Assembly (NCBI GenBank): GCA_021432605.1
Contig: MU271146.1
Coordinates: forward strand, 1,302,001-1,366,000
DNA: 64,000 nt
Direction of reading: 5' to 3'
Origin: Coniochaeta sp. PMI_546
Lineage: Eukaryota > Ascomycota > Sordariomycetes > Coniochaetales > Coniochaetaceae
The notes under the pieces were generated by a model. It saw only the letters and a list, made by a program, of their open reading frames with translations, had not been told where the DNA came from and made no database searches. Shown here piece after piece: positions 45,655 through 56,389 of the stretch (positions are counted from its first letter, which is position 1; each line of letters opens with the position of its first letter). A program made the position numbers and the translations under genes.

Positions 45655-48583
45655 TCACGTTTCCAGCACATCCAATTCCTCTTCCGTTGGGGGTGCTGCC
45701 GTGTCCTGCGTCAGAAAATCTTCATCCTTCTCAAATGCCACCCCAGGGCCATGGTAGCTCGGTTCCGGAATGTCGCTCGAAGTCCCAGGTGTAGTCCTGG
45801 GTATCGTTTCCGTTTGACTCTCCCAAAGATGCCGGACGGTACTTGTTTCCGAGCCAGGCTTCACCGGCTTCGGGCTCAGAACAGTAGAGGACTGCGCAAC
45901 GTAAGTTGGGGACTTGATGTCTTCCGAGCCAAAGGGCAGTGACCGCTTCGGTATGTCCCTACCCTCTATTCCAGTCGAAACACTAGGATCGTGGCCACCT
46001 TCAGAAGCGTCACCAGATCCGCCGAGCTTCTGTCGCAACAGTTCCGACTGTTGCTTAGCCAGTTTCTGAAGCTGCGCAATGGGGTCCTTATGGAACCGCA
46101 GCACGTTAGTCAGGTCGCAAAGGCATTCATCGGGCTTCCACAATATGCCATGCACACATACCCACTCAGACTGCGCGGGCACGCCCTCCGCGGCCGGCAG
46201 CTGCTCGTCGTCATCGGCTTCATCATCATCCATACCAATGCCTGGGGCACCACCACCCCAGAACTTTGGTCTCCGGATGGGCGCCGGCGTGACGGGTAAA
46301 CTTGGTCTTTCGACCTCACTCGGGAAGTCGGTGAGCTTTGAGCCTCGCCGCTCCCGCACCTCCTCCTGAGTCAGATCGGAGGGAGACAGAGCACCAAGCT
46401 TCAATCCCTGGCTCCTAGTCCGGCGATGCTTCTGCTGCAGGCCTTCGACGTACCGTTCAATTTCCGGTACATCATCCCAAGCATTCGTACGCGGAAAAGA
46501 AGACCAAGGATCTGAAGGGCTGATGGGGCCGCCTTGTGACAATGGCGTCTCAGGCTCGCTCTTCGCTTCCACCGTCGATGCTTCTGTGACAGACGGCTCA
46601 GCTTGGCTTCGAGATCCAGTAGAATCTTTGCGCTCACCAGACACCTCGGCCACCGGCTCTTCCGTAGTGACTGGCACAGGCTCAGGGGGCAAGTCAGCGA
46701 ACACTCTCGAGGCTCGGGGCTGGTGTGTCTCCCAAGGGAAAATAGCCTTTGGTTTCGCCGCAGGTGGCGCAGGAGGTTCCTTGGGAACTTCGAACCACAT
46801 GTCCCTGGGAGGGCTCGGGTAGCGTGGAGGAGGGACAAACGGAGCTGTGTCAGAAGACATCTCGTAGTGAGTTTGCGGAAAATTCATAGCCTCGGGCTTC
46901 GAGTCTGTAGGAGGAGGTTGCCTGAGATGTGATGTTAGCTGAAAAGATCTAGTCAAACTTGGAATTACATATGAACGCACCTTTGGGCGTCCCAACTGGC
47001 CTGTTGGGGTGGCTCCGGCTTATGCTCCGCTTCGGGTTGAGGGCCCCGTTGCTGGGCCCCCTGTGCCTGCTCTGATCGAGCCTCAGTATGTGACACATAT
47101 ACGGTGGCAAAAGACTCGCTGGGAGGATGGTGGTGGTGCTTGTCATGAGACTGCTCATGGGAGGGTTCATTGGGAGTATGACGCGGAGAGTCTTGGGTAT
47201 GTTCGTGGTGAGTATGCTCGTGTTCGTGGTGGTGAAATTGTGGAATCTCATGGTCATGTTGGTGCTGGTGGATGGGCGCGTTTTGCTCAAAGGAATGGAA
47301 ATGCTCAAAACGTGTCAAACGCGGTGGTGGAGGTTCATCATGCTGACCGTGTGATCCCCCTGCAATATCGCGAGGGGGCTCGCCGACGGGGACCACGTAT
47401 GGGACTTTGGGCTGATATTCTCCTTTAACGAAGTACTGGACAAGTTCGGGTGGCTGCTGGTTCAATTGAGTCGCCTTGGCCTGTTCGCTGGGAGCAGGGG
47501 CCGCGGTTGAGGTTGTTGAAGACGAAGCCTACCAGCTGTTAGGAAACAACAGACGGCATAAGTGTCGAGATTAACCTACCTCTTTTCGATAGTGCCTGTC
47601 ATACACGGCCCACCATCTGCCAACCATTTCATTGAAAGGCCCGCTTCCTGTGTGTGCGTTCCGTCCTTGGAGCCACGGTTTGTCGGCACCAATAAAGTGA
47701 ACCATGCTGATGCTAGACTGGAAATGCCGATAGGCTGGAATGTACTGATAATGGGCGGAAGGTGTGACGTTATAGCTAAAGCTGAGGCGGTTGTAGCTGT
47801 TCTTGAAGTGCATGTTTAGGAGGCCTTGGTCGGCGCCATCGAAGGATATTCCCCTCTCGGCCATAGCCAGCAAAGCATAGAACTCGCCCATATCGGGTGT
47901 CAGGACCATAACACCAGTGTTAAACAGGTCAGGCCATCCGATATCCGGAGCGGCGGAGAAAGCATGGGGCAGCTCGAAAAGCTCGTCGGGGGCGCGATAT
48001 GCTACGACGTCGGCATCCACATACACGATCTTGCGGAACTGCGTTTGCTTCCACAAGTTGATTTTGGTGAAGGCGGAATGCAGATCTGGCCGGTCCATGA
48101 GGTATAGATTCGCAGGGTTCTCGTTGCGAATTCGGTTCACAGGAATCACATAGTCGTACACAGCCTGGTAGGAGGTCAGCCTACGCGAGAAAGAAAGCTG
48201 ACACGAAGCCATTGGGACTTACCTTGAGCTGTGTCACAACTTCGACAGACACAGTGTCAAGCGTGACCAGGATGGCCAGCTTCTTGGTGGTGTTGGCATC
48301 GCGTAGAGAGTGCGCGAGCACAAGGGCACCTAGAGGGCGAGGGCTTTAGCAAACCAGAAATGGCGACGGACTCGAAACTCGAGGACTTACCCGGTAGGTA
48401 CGAATCCGTCAATAGAAGCTGCAGCAGAGTGCCAGATCAGTTTCCATGTCTATTTGAGGCTCTTCGGACTGGAGTTGGAAGAAGATAGAGCTCGTATGGT
48501 TGCTGTCGAGCTCGTGAAGTTGCCGTCCAATGACGAAATGTACATACCGTCGCATAGACATCCTCCCCACCCGGCACAGCCAT
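45655..48583 (-). CDS. Glycogenin (GT8), self-glucosylating primer of glycogen synthesis
   Basis: Primes glycogen by attaching glucose from UDP-glucose to its own tyrosine; cytosolic. Six exons: 48583-48548, 48418-48391, 48329-48223, 48164-47580, 47528-46981 and 46921-45655, all phases matching, 856 aa. The GT8 domain starts MAVPGGEDVYATLLLTDSYL and GALVLAHSLRD, carries the metal-binding D107-A-D109 (YVDADVVA), GWPDLFNTGVMVL, DQGLLNMHF and HFIGADKPW. Tyr196 in SAHYQYIPAY corresponds to the self-glucosylated tyrosine of animal glycogenin (Tyr195). Exons 5-6 encode some 600 residues that are His/Pro-rich (HEHEHTHHEHT) then Ser/Pro-rich, with EWVCVHGILWKPDECLCDL followed by a Gln/Leu coiled coil (AQLQKLAKQQSELLRQKL). 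This tail is far longer than in animal glycogenin and is typical of fungi; it probably binds glycogen synthase. Confidence 0.9.
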
Positions 48584-49581
48584 TCTGTGCGAGCAACCTA
48601 AGATTCAACGACAAAATGCAAGACTGAAGCTAGAAGCAGCCACTAAAAATGGAACGACAGCTATGATACAGTTATTCTTGGAAAAGGGAACAAGGACTGG
48701 CGAGAGAAAAGAGACGAGAAACGCAGCGAGGCACGCGTCAAACTCGAGGAAGAAGACGGAGCTGAAAGGATGAGCGAGAAAGAATTGGAGAAGTTCTCTC
48801 GAAAGCAGTCCAGAACTGTGCTAGCGCAAGGGAAGGAGGGGACCGCACAGCAACTGATTGCTAAATTACTTCAACACGAGCATTGAACAGGGAACAGAAG
48901 CTGTAGCTTCTCCAGTAGCGCCTAACAGCAATCGAAAGCAATCTGGGACCTGGAATCACCATCGCGACGGGGAAACAACCGTAGAAAAACAATCAGAGCA
49001 GACGAGCTTGGGCCGAGCGGGGCCTGCACTGCAGCTAGGAACAAGGATCATGTCATGCATCTTTGCCTGCGGTGGCCGCTACGAATGGGGACGAGATGCT
49101 TTGAAAAGGTCCAATGAGCCGCTGTCCTCTCCCACAAGGGCGGGGTTTGTCCTCGTGAGATTGTCAGATGGGGTGTTTTGGACGGCCTACATGACCGTTG
49201 GACTACAGCAGAGTAGCAGAAGTGACGACACTCTTGGAAGCTCGCCCGTCTGGCGCGGTTATGCTCGACTTGTAAATGCTGTGACGCCGCTAGCTTCTCC
49301 TGTTTCGGTGCCACAGCATAATGAAATGACGAAGGGGACTCCAAGCTCTCGTGTGCTTCCTGTCCCGTCTACATCCTCCGCAAGACGTGCTCTGCAGTCG
49401 TAATATGACAATTGCACGTACTGCAGCTTGAGGACATTCACACGACATGTAAAGAGAATTGCTCGTTCTAGTGTATGCACAGACTGCAGGACTCATCTCT
49501 TGCATGCAAGCCGCAGCACAGTGGCTGGTAATGGGATGCATCATCTTCGAGCCTAAACGGCATGCATGGTGCCACCTGGAA

Positions 49582-49594
49582 GTACCTCAGGTAC
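49582..49594. repeat. Short palindrome GTACCT-C-AGGTAC
   Basis: Perfect six-base arms around a single C. Same core as palindromes at 16111-16126, 50769 and 53534. Confidence 0.7.
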
Positions 49595-50768
49595 CTTATC
49601 CGCACCCTTGGATCCCGTTTTCGTAGGACATGACATTCCGACCACTCTTGCTTCGGTGCGCCAAAAACCGACGAAGGCTTGCCATTTCGGGGTTCACACA
49701 ACGGTTCTCTTCTTAAGTAATATAGTGTACGACGGGAAGAATGAGAGTTCATGATAAGAGTCTCGGTAACGCGTGTGATCATACGTGCATAATAGTAGTA
49801 CGGAGTCAGCTATCATGAGCCTTTTGTATGATATGATGCCTTATCTGTACTTATCACCATCTTACCAGCAATATAAGAGGTGTACCTTACCGGTATTGTC
49901 CACTTGTCGAACTGGCAGGGTTGATGGATACGCAGAGAGTCATGTGCCTCGACACGTGCCCCAAGGTCAGGACAAGTCGCTCTGGTAAACTCCACACATC
50001 CGGAAGGGCGTATACTTACATAAGCCTCATAGCTTACAGAAGTAAACACCTTCAAATGTTCAAAGGTCAGAGTGTACGAGTGTGTGATAGAACAATCAGA
50101 AGCCCGGGTGACTTTACGGCCTACCTGACCGCAAATCTTCACCCAACTCATGCATAGAAATGACCATACGCATATGGTCTTTCTGCGGCGGAGAAGATCC
50201 AAGTCCGCACCCGGGTGAGGAATTAACCCTAACGGGGCTGCCTTTGGCGTTCACGTCGACCAGATGTCTCGTAGCGTCCTAAGCGACCCGGACTAAATGC
50301 TATAGATTATAGAGCAACTATGGAACTTGTCTTGAGCTCCCGTATGATGGCCGCGGGTAGACTGCTAGCACTTGTGCACATTGGAGGAAGAAACGACTTG
50401 CTAATACGCTGCTTGCAAGACGATTGAGAGTGTATTCCTTCTTCGTGAAGTACTTTGCATGTCAAGGATGTTTCAGCGTCAAGGTGGAGTACGAAGATGG
50501 CGTCCTTCGTTGTCAGTGCTTGCCCTTGTGGTGAATGTCCGCTGCTGTGACGGTGGTGTTTGTTTCTTGGGATCGTCCCCCCCCCCCCGGAATTTGTACC
50601 CTGGATACAGATTTGCGTCAAGCTACTACCGTTGCCTGTGTGATTTAGAACGACGAGCTTGCTGCTGTTGGCGAGCTTTCTTCATCTTGTACGAGATATT
50701 GTCGTTTGGCTACTGTGCCCTGGAGCTCACGTTAACCTTCCGCACTGCCGAAGTTCTTTACACCCCAG

Positions 50769-50781
50769 ATACCTTAGGTAT
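50769..50781. repeat. Short palindrome ATACCT-T-AGGTAT
   Basis: Perfect six-base arms around a single T in non-coding DNA; member of the same ACCTnAGGT group. Confidence 0.7.
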
Positions 50782-51075
50782 GTGATCTCTTAGTGCTCTC
50801 TCGATGCCTCGTGCCAGACTCTGCCGCATGGGCGTCTTGGCCGTCGCAGATGCCGTGGTTCCATTGCCTCGGTGCAACTCTCGTGTTTTCGATTGTTGTA
50901 GTACGGCAGCGTTCAAGCCTCGGACTGTATTTGCGACTTGTACCCGTATAAATTCGATAACCGAAAGCATCGTTCCCTGAGAGTGCCAGCGATGGTTACA
51001 GGTCAATCAACGGCTTTCTAATCACTCGTCAATCAAGTAGTCAATTCAACTCTTAGTTGGATCACCTTGCCCTAA

Positions 51076-51337
51076 ATGTCCACCATCGAGTACATATCTT
51101 CAAGCGTTCGTGATTGGCATCCCAGGATCACCTTGACGGCGGGTGGTATAATCGTTCATGAGAACAAAGGTGCCTTTGGTGCAATGAAGTGAGTCCGGAG
51201 GTAGGAATATTTGTAGCGATACACTGCCTTCCATCCTCTAGAAGGCATAATCTGACAATGCTATGTGTAACGTAGTTGTCAAGCTGCTGCTACTAAATTG
51301 CGTACTGAGCGGCATGATATTTGTCGAATGAGGTTAG
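51076..51337 (+). CDS. Possible small two-exon ORF, unrecognised
   Basis: An ATG at 51076 opens 38 codons (MSTIEYISSSVRDWHPRI, later GGIIVHENKGAFGAM) ending at a good GTGAGT donor (51189). Joining to the TAG acceptor near 51275 would extend it in phase by about 25 residues (CQAAATKLRTERHDICRMRL). The composition looks more protein-like than surrounding frames, but no family is recognised and chance is quite possible. The stated end is approximate. Confidence 0.2.
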
Positions 51338-52684
51338 TAGCACGAGGCCAATAGCCGTTACATTCATGTCATCTCCCACACCTTGTGCTACACAGGGAAG
51401 CAGGCACAAGGACCAAACACACGTGAGCAAGAAGGCGGCACCCAGAGCCCCGTATATGTCTATAGTACGCTCCCAGGCCTACCTACATTGGCATTTCTGC
51501 TTCAACCTACTGATGTTTCTGTCTCATATTATCCCCCGTTGGCACGACATCAGCGCGTCTTCCGCTGTTGACCTCGTCCCGACATACTGCTATCCTCTTA
51601 AGCACCGCGACCAAATCCCTCATATGATACATATGTAGCACAGACACTTGCACGAGTTGGCTGATGGCCTCGACTTAAGGAAGCACCACCAGCTGCCCCG
51701 AGGTCGACATAGTCCGTTCGCACCAAGTCACCTTCGAACATGTCTCTCTAGAGCCGCAGACCCAGTGACACCAACAGGATCTTCCACGACCCTATAATCA
51801 GCTTTGCTCGGGTCGACGAGGGCTTAGCAAGGGGCCTCCAAAAGATGCTGGCGTTTACCGTTTTTGCGAGGCACTGAGGCGAAGATGAAGCGTTGACATT
51901 TTAGCAGCCACGTCCAGTGCAGATGCCGCAGGCTCAACGCCTCATAGTAATGCATGAAAGAAAGTGGTCAAAAAGAGGAGCATTGGCTGGGAACACTTGC
52001 TTCCTGTGTTAAGGGAGTGCAACAGGTCGCTTTCCAAACTCGAACCGAAAGCGTGTCCGGCCCGACCGACTTCCTGACGCCGAGGATAATACACGCGCCT
52101 CCAACAAAGATCAGAAACCCGCGATATACAGGCAAGAAGTGGTTGCCCTTCCACAGGGATTACGTCCTTCCCCCGTCTCTCGTTGCGGGATTGAACTTTT
52201 AATATTCGATGCCAGGGACGGAAAACCCCCTCTAACACAGCAAGACTGGCAGACGGTCATGGAAGGAGATGCGCGACACAGTAGTCGATGTTTGGAGATA
52301 GACGTACTGGTGTGGCCAGCTGCTGGACCCGGCATGCATCTATGAAACTAGAACTGACCCAGCAGGGACAGATCGGTTGGAAAGAACAATAAGAATTGAG
52401 CTGTATCGAGAAAGCACGACAGGCTGTTAGAGAAGACTGCGGTCCGGCAGCAAGCAGAATGGGATTACGAGAAAAGAAACAAGGTTAGTGCCAGGTGTCT
52501 GAGGTACAGTCAAGAGCTTCAAGCACGGCGATGTTGAATAGTTGTCAGTGGCTGGGCGACTGCAGTACCATATAATTACACTCCTCGCCAAATCTTCACA
52601 CCTGCCAAAGTTTACACCTGCAATCCTTGTCCTCTTTTCCGTCTAGAGATACCAAATGCAATTCGGAAGAGCCCCAGGCCATGT

Positions 52685-53304
52685 TTAGTAGGCGTACAGA
52701 AGGAGGAAAGCGACCATGAGCGCGAACAGGCCAGTGGCCTCGGCAAAGGCAAAGCCGAGAACGGCGTAGGTGAAAAGCTGTCCTGTAATCGACGTATCAT
52801 CAGCACCGTGATATTTATGCCTCAATTGTCATGATTGAGCCAATTGAGTCAATTGAGAGCCATTGCTTACCGCGAAGGGCCGGGTTGCGAGCCACACCGT
52901 TGATGAGGGCGGCGAAGACGGAGCCAATGCCAACACCAGCACCAGCGAGACCGATAGCGGCAGCACCAGCACCGTGGATCTTTGCAGCAGTGACGATGGC
53001 GGCGGCAGTGGACTCGACGACGACGCCTCGAGACTGCATGACACCACGCATCACGTTCGATGTGAGGTTGTTGCGGGCGCCATTGAGAAGCAGACCATGG
53101 CGGACAGCCGGCTGCTGGCGTACAGAGCGGATGATGGAGCTTGGGATGGGAGCTACGGAATTGCGTGAATAAACGCGTCGTCAAGCAGAGAGAGCTGACA
53201 ACAAGGGCGGCATTTTACATACCCTGCGACGTCGACATAAGACGGAAAGGCTGCTTCAGGCCCATGCGAGCGACAGCTCCAGTCATCTTGCTGGACGCGA
53301 GCAT
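52685..53304 (-). CDS. atp9: Mitochondrial ATP synthase subunit 9 (Fo c-ring proteolipid), nuclear gene
   Basis: Forms the proton-driven c-ring of ATP synthase in the inner mitochondrial membrane. Exons 53304-53223, 53152-52871 and 52782-52685; 153 aa. The N-terminus ([20 protein letters not shown]) and following Arg/Ser-rich region are the import presequence. The mature hairpin has helix 1 [20 protein letters not shown], the polar loop [11 protein letters not shown], and helix 2 [20 protein letters not shown] with the essential proton-carrying Glu (FAE). Mature N-terminus [20 protein letters not shown] differs from the YSSEIAQAMVEVSKNL type of Neurospora, so this is probably the second nuclear atp9 form known from Sordariomycetes. 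Intron 2 contains repeated CAATTGAG elements. A CACGTG lies about 510 bp upstream. Confidence 0.95.
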
Positions 53305-53533
53305 TTTGACGATGGATTTGATGGGAGGAATGGATGGAGGATGTCAAAGGAAAGTCGCAGTTCGATGCTGTGCAGAAGACAAAGTACGAGCGGTGCGGAG
53401 GAAAAACGGGAGGTCGGGAAGGGATTGGGTGGCCTTTCTGTGCGAGAAGAGAGGCAGTAAGGAGTGATAACTATGGTACTTATAACACGCCTCAGAGCAA
53501 GAGCGGCCCTGTGCCCAGACAGATAGGCGAAAC

Positions 53534-53550
53534 GGGGACCTAGGTACCCC
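53534..53550. repeat. Palindrome with ACCTAGGT core and G4/C4 arms
   Basis: GGGG, then ACCTAGGT, then A and CCCC; about 230 bp upstream of the atp9 start codon. Same core as the intergenic palindromes elsewhere in the window. Confidence 0.6.
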
Positions 53551-53814
53551 TGGGGGCAGAATTGCGGGGAGAGGGACTTAAAACCTGGGGAAGCGTACTA
53601 GCAATTATGGGTACCTGCTGTTAGTGTACTCCGCTCGCAGTGTCCACACGTTGGTCTGTCCACTTTGGCTACCCACTACGATGCGTTCTCTTAGTTCTTC
53701 GTGTAGGGTAGCTCTGCAGACAAGATTAGGATTACACAACGGAATACTGCACACGATATTACAAGCGTTTCACAAATTTTCAGAGTGCTGAAGCTTTGTT
53801 TGAGATGGTGCAGT

Positions 53815-53820
53815 CACGTG
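53815..53820. promoter_or_regulatory. CACGTG E-box upstream of atp9
   Basis: Perfect CACGTG preceded by T (TCACGTG, the Cbf1/bHLH consensus), about 510 bp before the atp9 ATG. Such sites are common in promoters of respiratory genes, but a six-base match also arises by chance. Confidence 0.3.
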
Positions 53821-55131
53821 GCTGCCTGCGAAAGGATGAGGGAAACTCGGGGGTCAGTGAAGAACTGGGAATCGTGTTGACCCCGAAAACCCCAGGGGTC
53901 AGCACCAGAGGATTCAGGCAAGCATTCGCAATTCCAAAGGCGGGGTAAAAACCGCGCTACAACTAATGGGACGGGCCGGGATCATTTACTCCACTCTGAC
54001 ATGTCCAGATATGGTTAGCCACACAGTCTTTTTCACACCCATACTCCTTCATTCGCCTTACCACAGCTTCATAAGGATTCTATCGGCCACTGTTGGATGT
54101 AAAAACTCCTTACTCATGCAATACATCCACTCACGATTAACACATTCAACGAAGTCATACCCTTCGGGCGGGTTCAGTGTCTAGAATGACACAGAAGTGA
54201 TCGCAGTTGGCGGGCATCGAAACTGATGAAGGATCACGCGGCGATGCTACTGTCGATGGGATACGCCCTTAATAGGGTACCTGTTACGTTCCTCGATGTT
54301 TGCCACAGCCATCGACATTCAGAAGGAATGAGAGAAGATGCGGAAAGATCCTACATCGCGCCTTGTCACACATGTTTACATGGTCGTGGCTTTTCACCTT
54401 AAAGTGGATTGTGGAAAGCAAGCTAAAGAGAGCGGGTCCGGGGTAACTGGAGCCATGTCGATCACGGGCCACGATGCCGCCACGATGCTAATTACTGCAT
54501 TAGTACGGATTACAAGAAGGAGCCACACGTCTTAGCCAAGCGGATTGCTGCTCGACGACAGCAAGACTCAGGACAATGGTTGGTCCTATATTCGCATCTT
54601 CAACACTATTACTCCCGGAATCCGAAACTGCAGACACCGAACTTCCACCTGTCGAAGCGCATCGATGTTCAGCCTCGCACCAGCACCCCTTTGGCCATGC
54701 CAGCACTATCAAGAGAACACTGCAAGTGCTGCGTACTTATCTGGGACCTTTTACTCAGCTTCCACTCTTGTGCAGCCTACTGCTGTGTGAAGCCCTGGAT
54801 GTTACTCCTTCTGCGTCCGAGCAATGGGAGTGGATGCCCCAATACTAGCGCGCGAGTCATTCGCCATGTGCCTCGAACTTGTCATCGCAGTTCACGTTCT
54901 ACAAAAGCGGCTTCCGGCACAACTTCACTTCGTCTCACGACGAGGTATCGCGAGTCGCTTAGGGTGCCAGATGCAATCCCTACGCCATACATCCTGTCTG
55001 AGACAGCCGTGAAGCGGATAAATACAGGCCGAGTGTGGAGAACATCTTCTCACAAACTACACGAGTCATGCTTGCAAGGTCTTCTTCAATCCACGCACGG
55101 CGGCCTCCATCAGGACCAGTGGTTGGTCTCC

Positions 55132-55221
55132 GGTCTGTTGGTCTAGCGGTATGATTCTCGCTTAGGGAAAACCCTACAGCTCAGCTTGCGAGAGGTCCCG
55201 GGTTCAATCCCCGGACAGACC
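55132..55221 (+). tRNA. tRNA-Pro (AGG) with 19-nt intron
   Basis: GGTCTGT at the 5' end pairs with ACAGACC at the 3' end. Box A (TGGTCTAGCGG) and box B (GGTTCAATCC) are present; the T stem CCGGG/CCCGG type and anticodon stem CTCGC/GCGAG pair. The anticodon loop TTAGGG...T gives anticodon AGG at 55164-55166. A 19-nt intron (55168-55186) sits after position 37, the usual place in eukaryotic nuclear tRNAs. Confidence 0.95.
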
Positions 55222-55259
55222 CATTCGGTGTCCTCGGTCTTCGGAGCGGGACATTGCCC

Positions 55260-55266
55260 TTTTTTT
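55260..55266 (+). terminator. Pol III T-run terminator of tRNA-Pro
   Basis: Seven T, 39 nt downstream of the mature tRNA end; the first run of four or more T after the gene. Confidence 0.6.
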
Positions 55267-56224
55267 CCCGTGAATGTTGAGAGATGTGCACCGAGCTTGA
55301 GCGGGACTGATCATATTTCTCCCCAGCGTGGCCCCAGTAACGCAAACACGAGAGTAGTGTATTGCAGCTTCATGTGTCGTCCTATACTCCTGCCATGGCA
55401 AGCTGCGAGATGATCGGATGTCTATGACAATGTGCCCGACATGGTCCGAGAGGCTATTGGAGAGTCCTGCAAACGACTTGCCGCTTGAGGTGAAAGCCCC
55501 CTCCTTGGTCCCGAACAGATGCAGACTTAACCTGACAAGTAAAGGTGGTGAGGATCTTGCCAGCGTTCTTGGTACGGTCGAGTGAGACTTTTGTTATTGC
55601 TACCATCCAACACGCTGCAGGGAAGACAGACTTCAACTCATCCCGAGTACCGGCTTGCACATGATTACAGGCCATCGCAAGCGATGATATGTAAGAGTAG
55701 AAGTTACGTTGTGATTGGTCAAAATGTGAGTGAGGATATGCGGATGCGTCAATAAAAGGTCGGCACAAAATCTCGAATTTTGCCTTTGCACAATTCAGAG
55801 TCCAGATATACGTCAGGCAAGTGATCTGAAAGATGTTGATTCTACGTAAGGGAATGATTAGAAATTGAATTGGAGAGGTCTCTGTACAAAGCTCTCAACC
55901 CGAGAGACGAGGCTACAGCCTAGGCCTTACCAGGTCGTCCAGCAGACCAATTACATACGGCTGAATGCCCGCACTCTAAAGCAGAACGAACATATTCTGG
56001 CACGGCATTATCCATACTCGGTATATGCCGAGCACATGCAATCTCCCTAAATGCTGTCCTGAGTGTACCTGCAGCAGTATGCGTGGCCACAGCATCACCA
56101 CACCTACAATCTTAGAGTCATTGCCCATGGTTTCAGTGTTTCACCTGAAAAGTGTATTTACTTGTCCCTATCATGTAGCATGCAATTTTCAGGTTACTCT
56201 CTCTTGACGCGGCATCACCGGAGG

Positions 56225-56232
56225 TGACGTCA
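56225..56232. promoter_or_regulatory. TGACGTCA (CRE/ATF-type site) upstream of imo32
   Basis: Perfect eight-base CRE palindrome 158 bp before the imo32 ATG. In fungi this is bound by ATF/CREB-type bZIP stress factors. The sequence match is exact, the function inferred. Confidence 0.4.
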
Positions 56233-56389
56233 CGAGACGCGCCCGTGCCCGGACTCCTCCTAAACTTTTTCGGAAGAAGCGCCCCGACACCGGCAGCCCG
56301 AAAAATTAGACTCTATCTGTCAACAAGCCTGCATTCGTCCCAACTTTGGGCTTTGGACTTAAAACCAATTTTGTCAAGGTGAAAGAGCG

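Larger units (their letters stand above)
48584..52684. other. Intergenic, 4.1 kb
   Basis: Upstream of glycogenin and downstream of atp9. A 181-codon frame at 48858-49403 and several shorter ones have no recognisable content. A possible tiny two-exon ORF starts at 51076 (separate entry). Two ACCTnAGGT-type palindromes lie at 49582-49594 and 50769-50781, and a 12-bp C run at 50577-50588. Confidence 0.5.
53305..55131. other. Intergenic, 1.8 kb
   Basis: Upstream of atp9 (minus) and of the tRNA. Contains CACGTG at 53815-53820, a GGGG-ACCTAGGT-A-CCCC palindrome at 53534-53550, and overlapping open frames at 54576-55146 without a recognised domain. Confidence 0.5.
55222..56389. other. Intergenic, 1.2 kb
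   Basis: Between the tRNA and imo32. The T run at 55260-55266 probably ends the tRNA transcript; a TGACGTCA lies near the imo32 end. No further gene seen. Confidence 0.6.

Noticed and set aside
48858-49403. 181-codon plus-strand frame
   Set aside because: Composition and lack of any motif suggest chance; an overlapping minus frame is also open.
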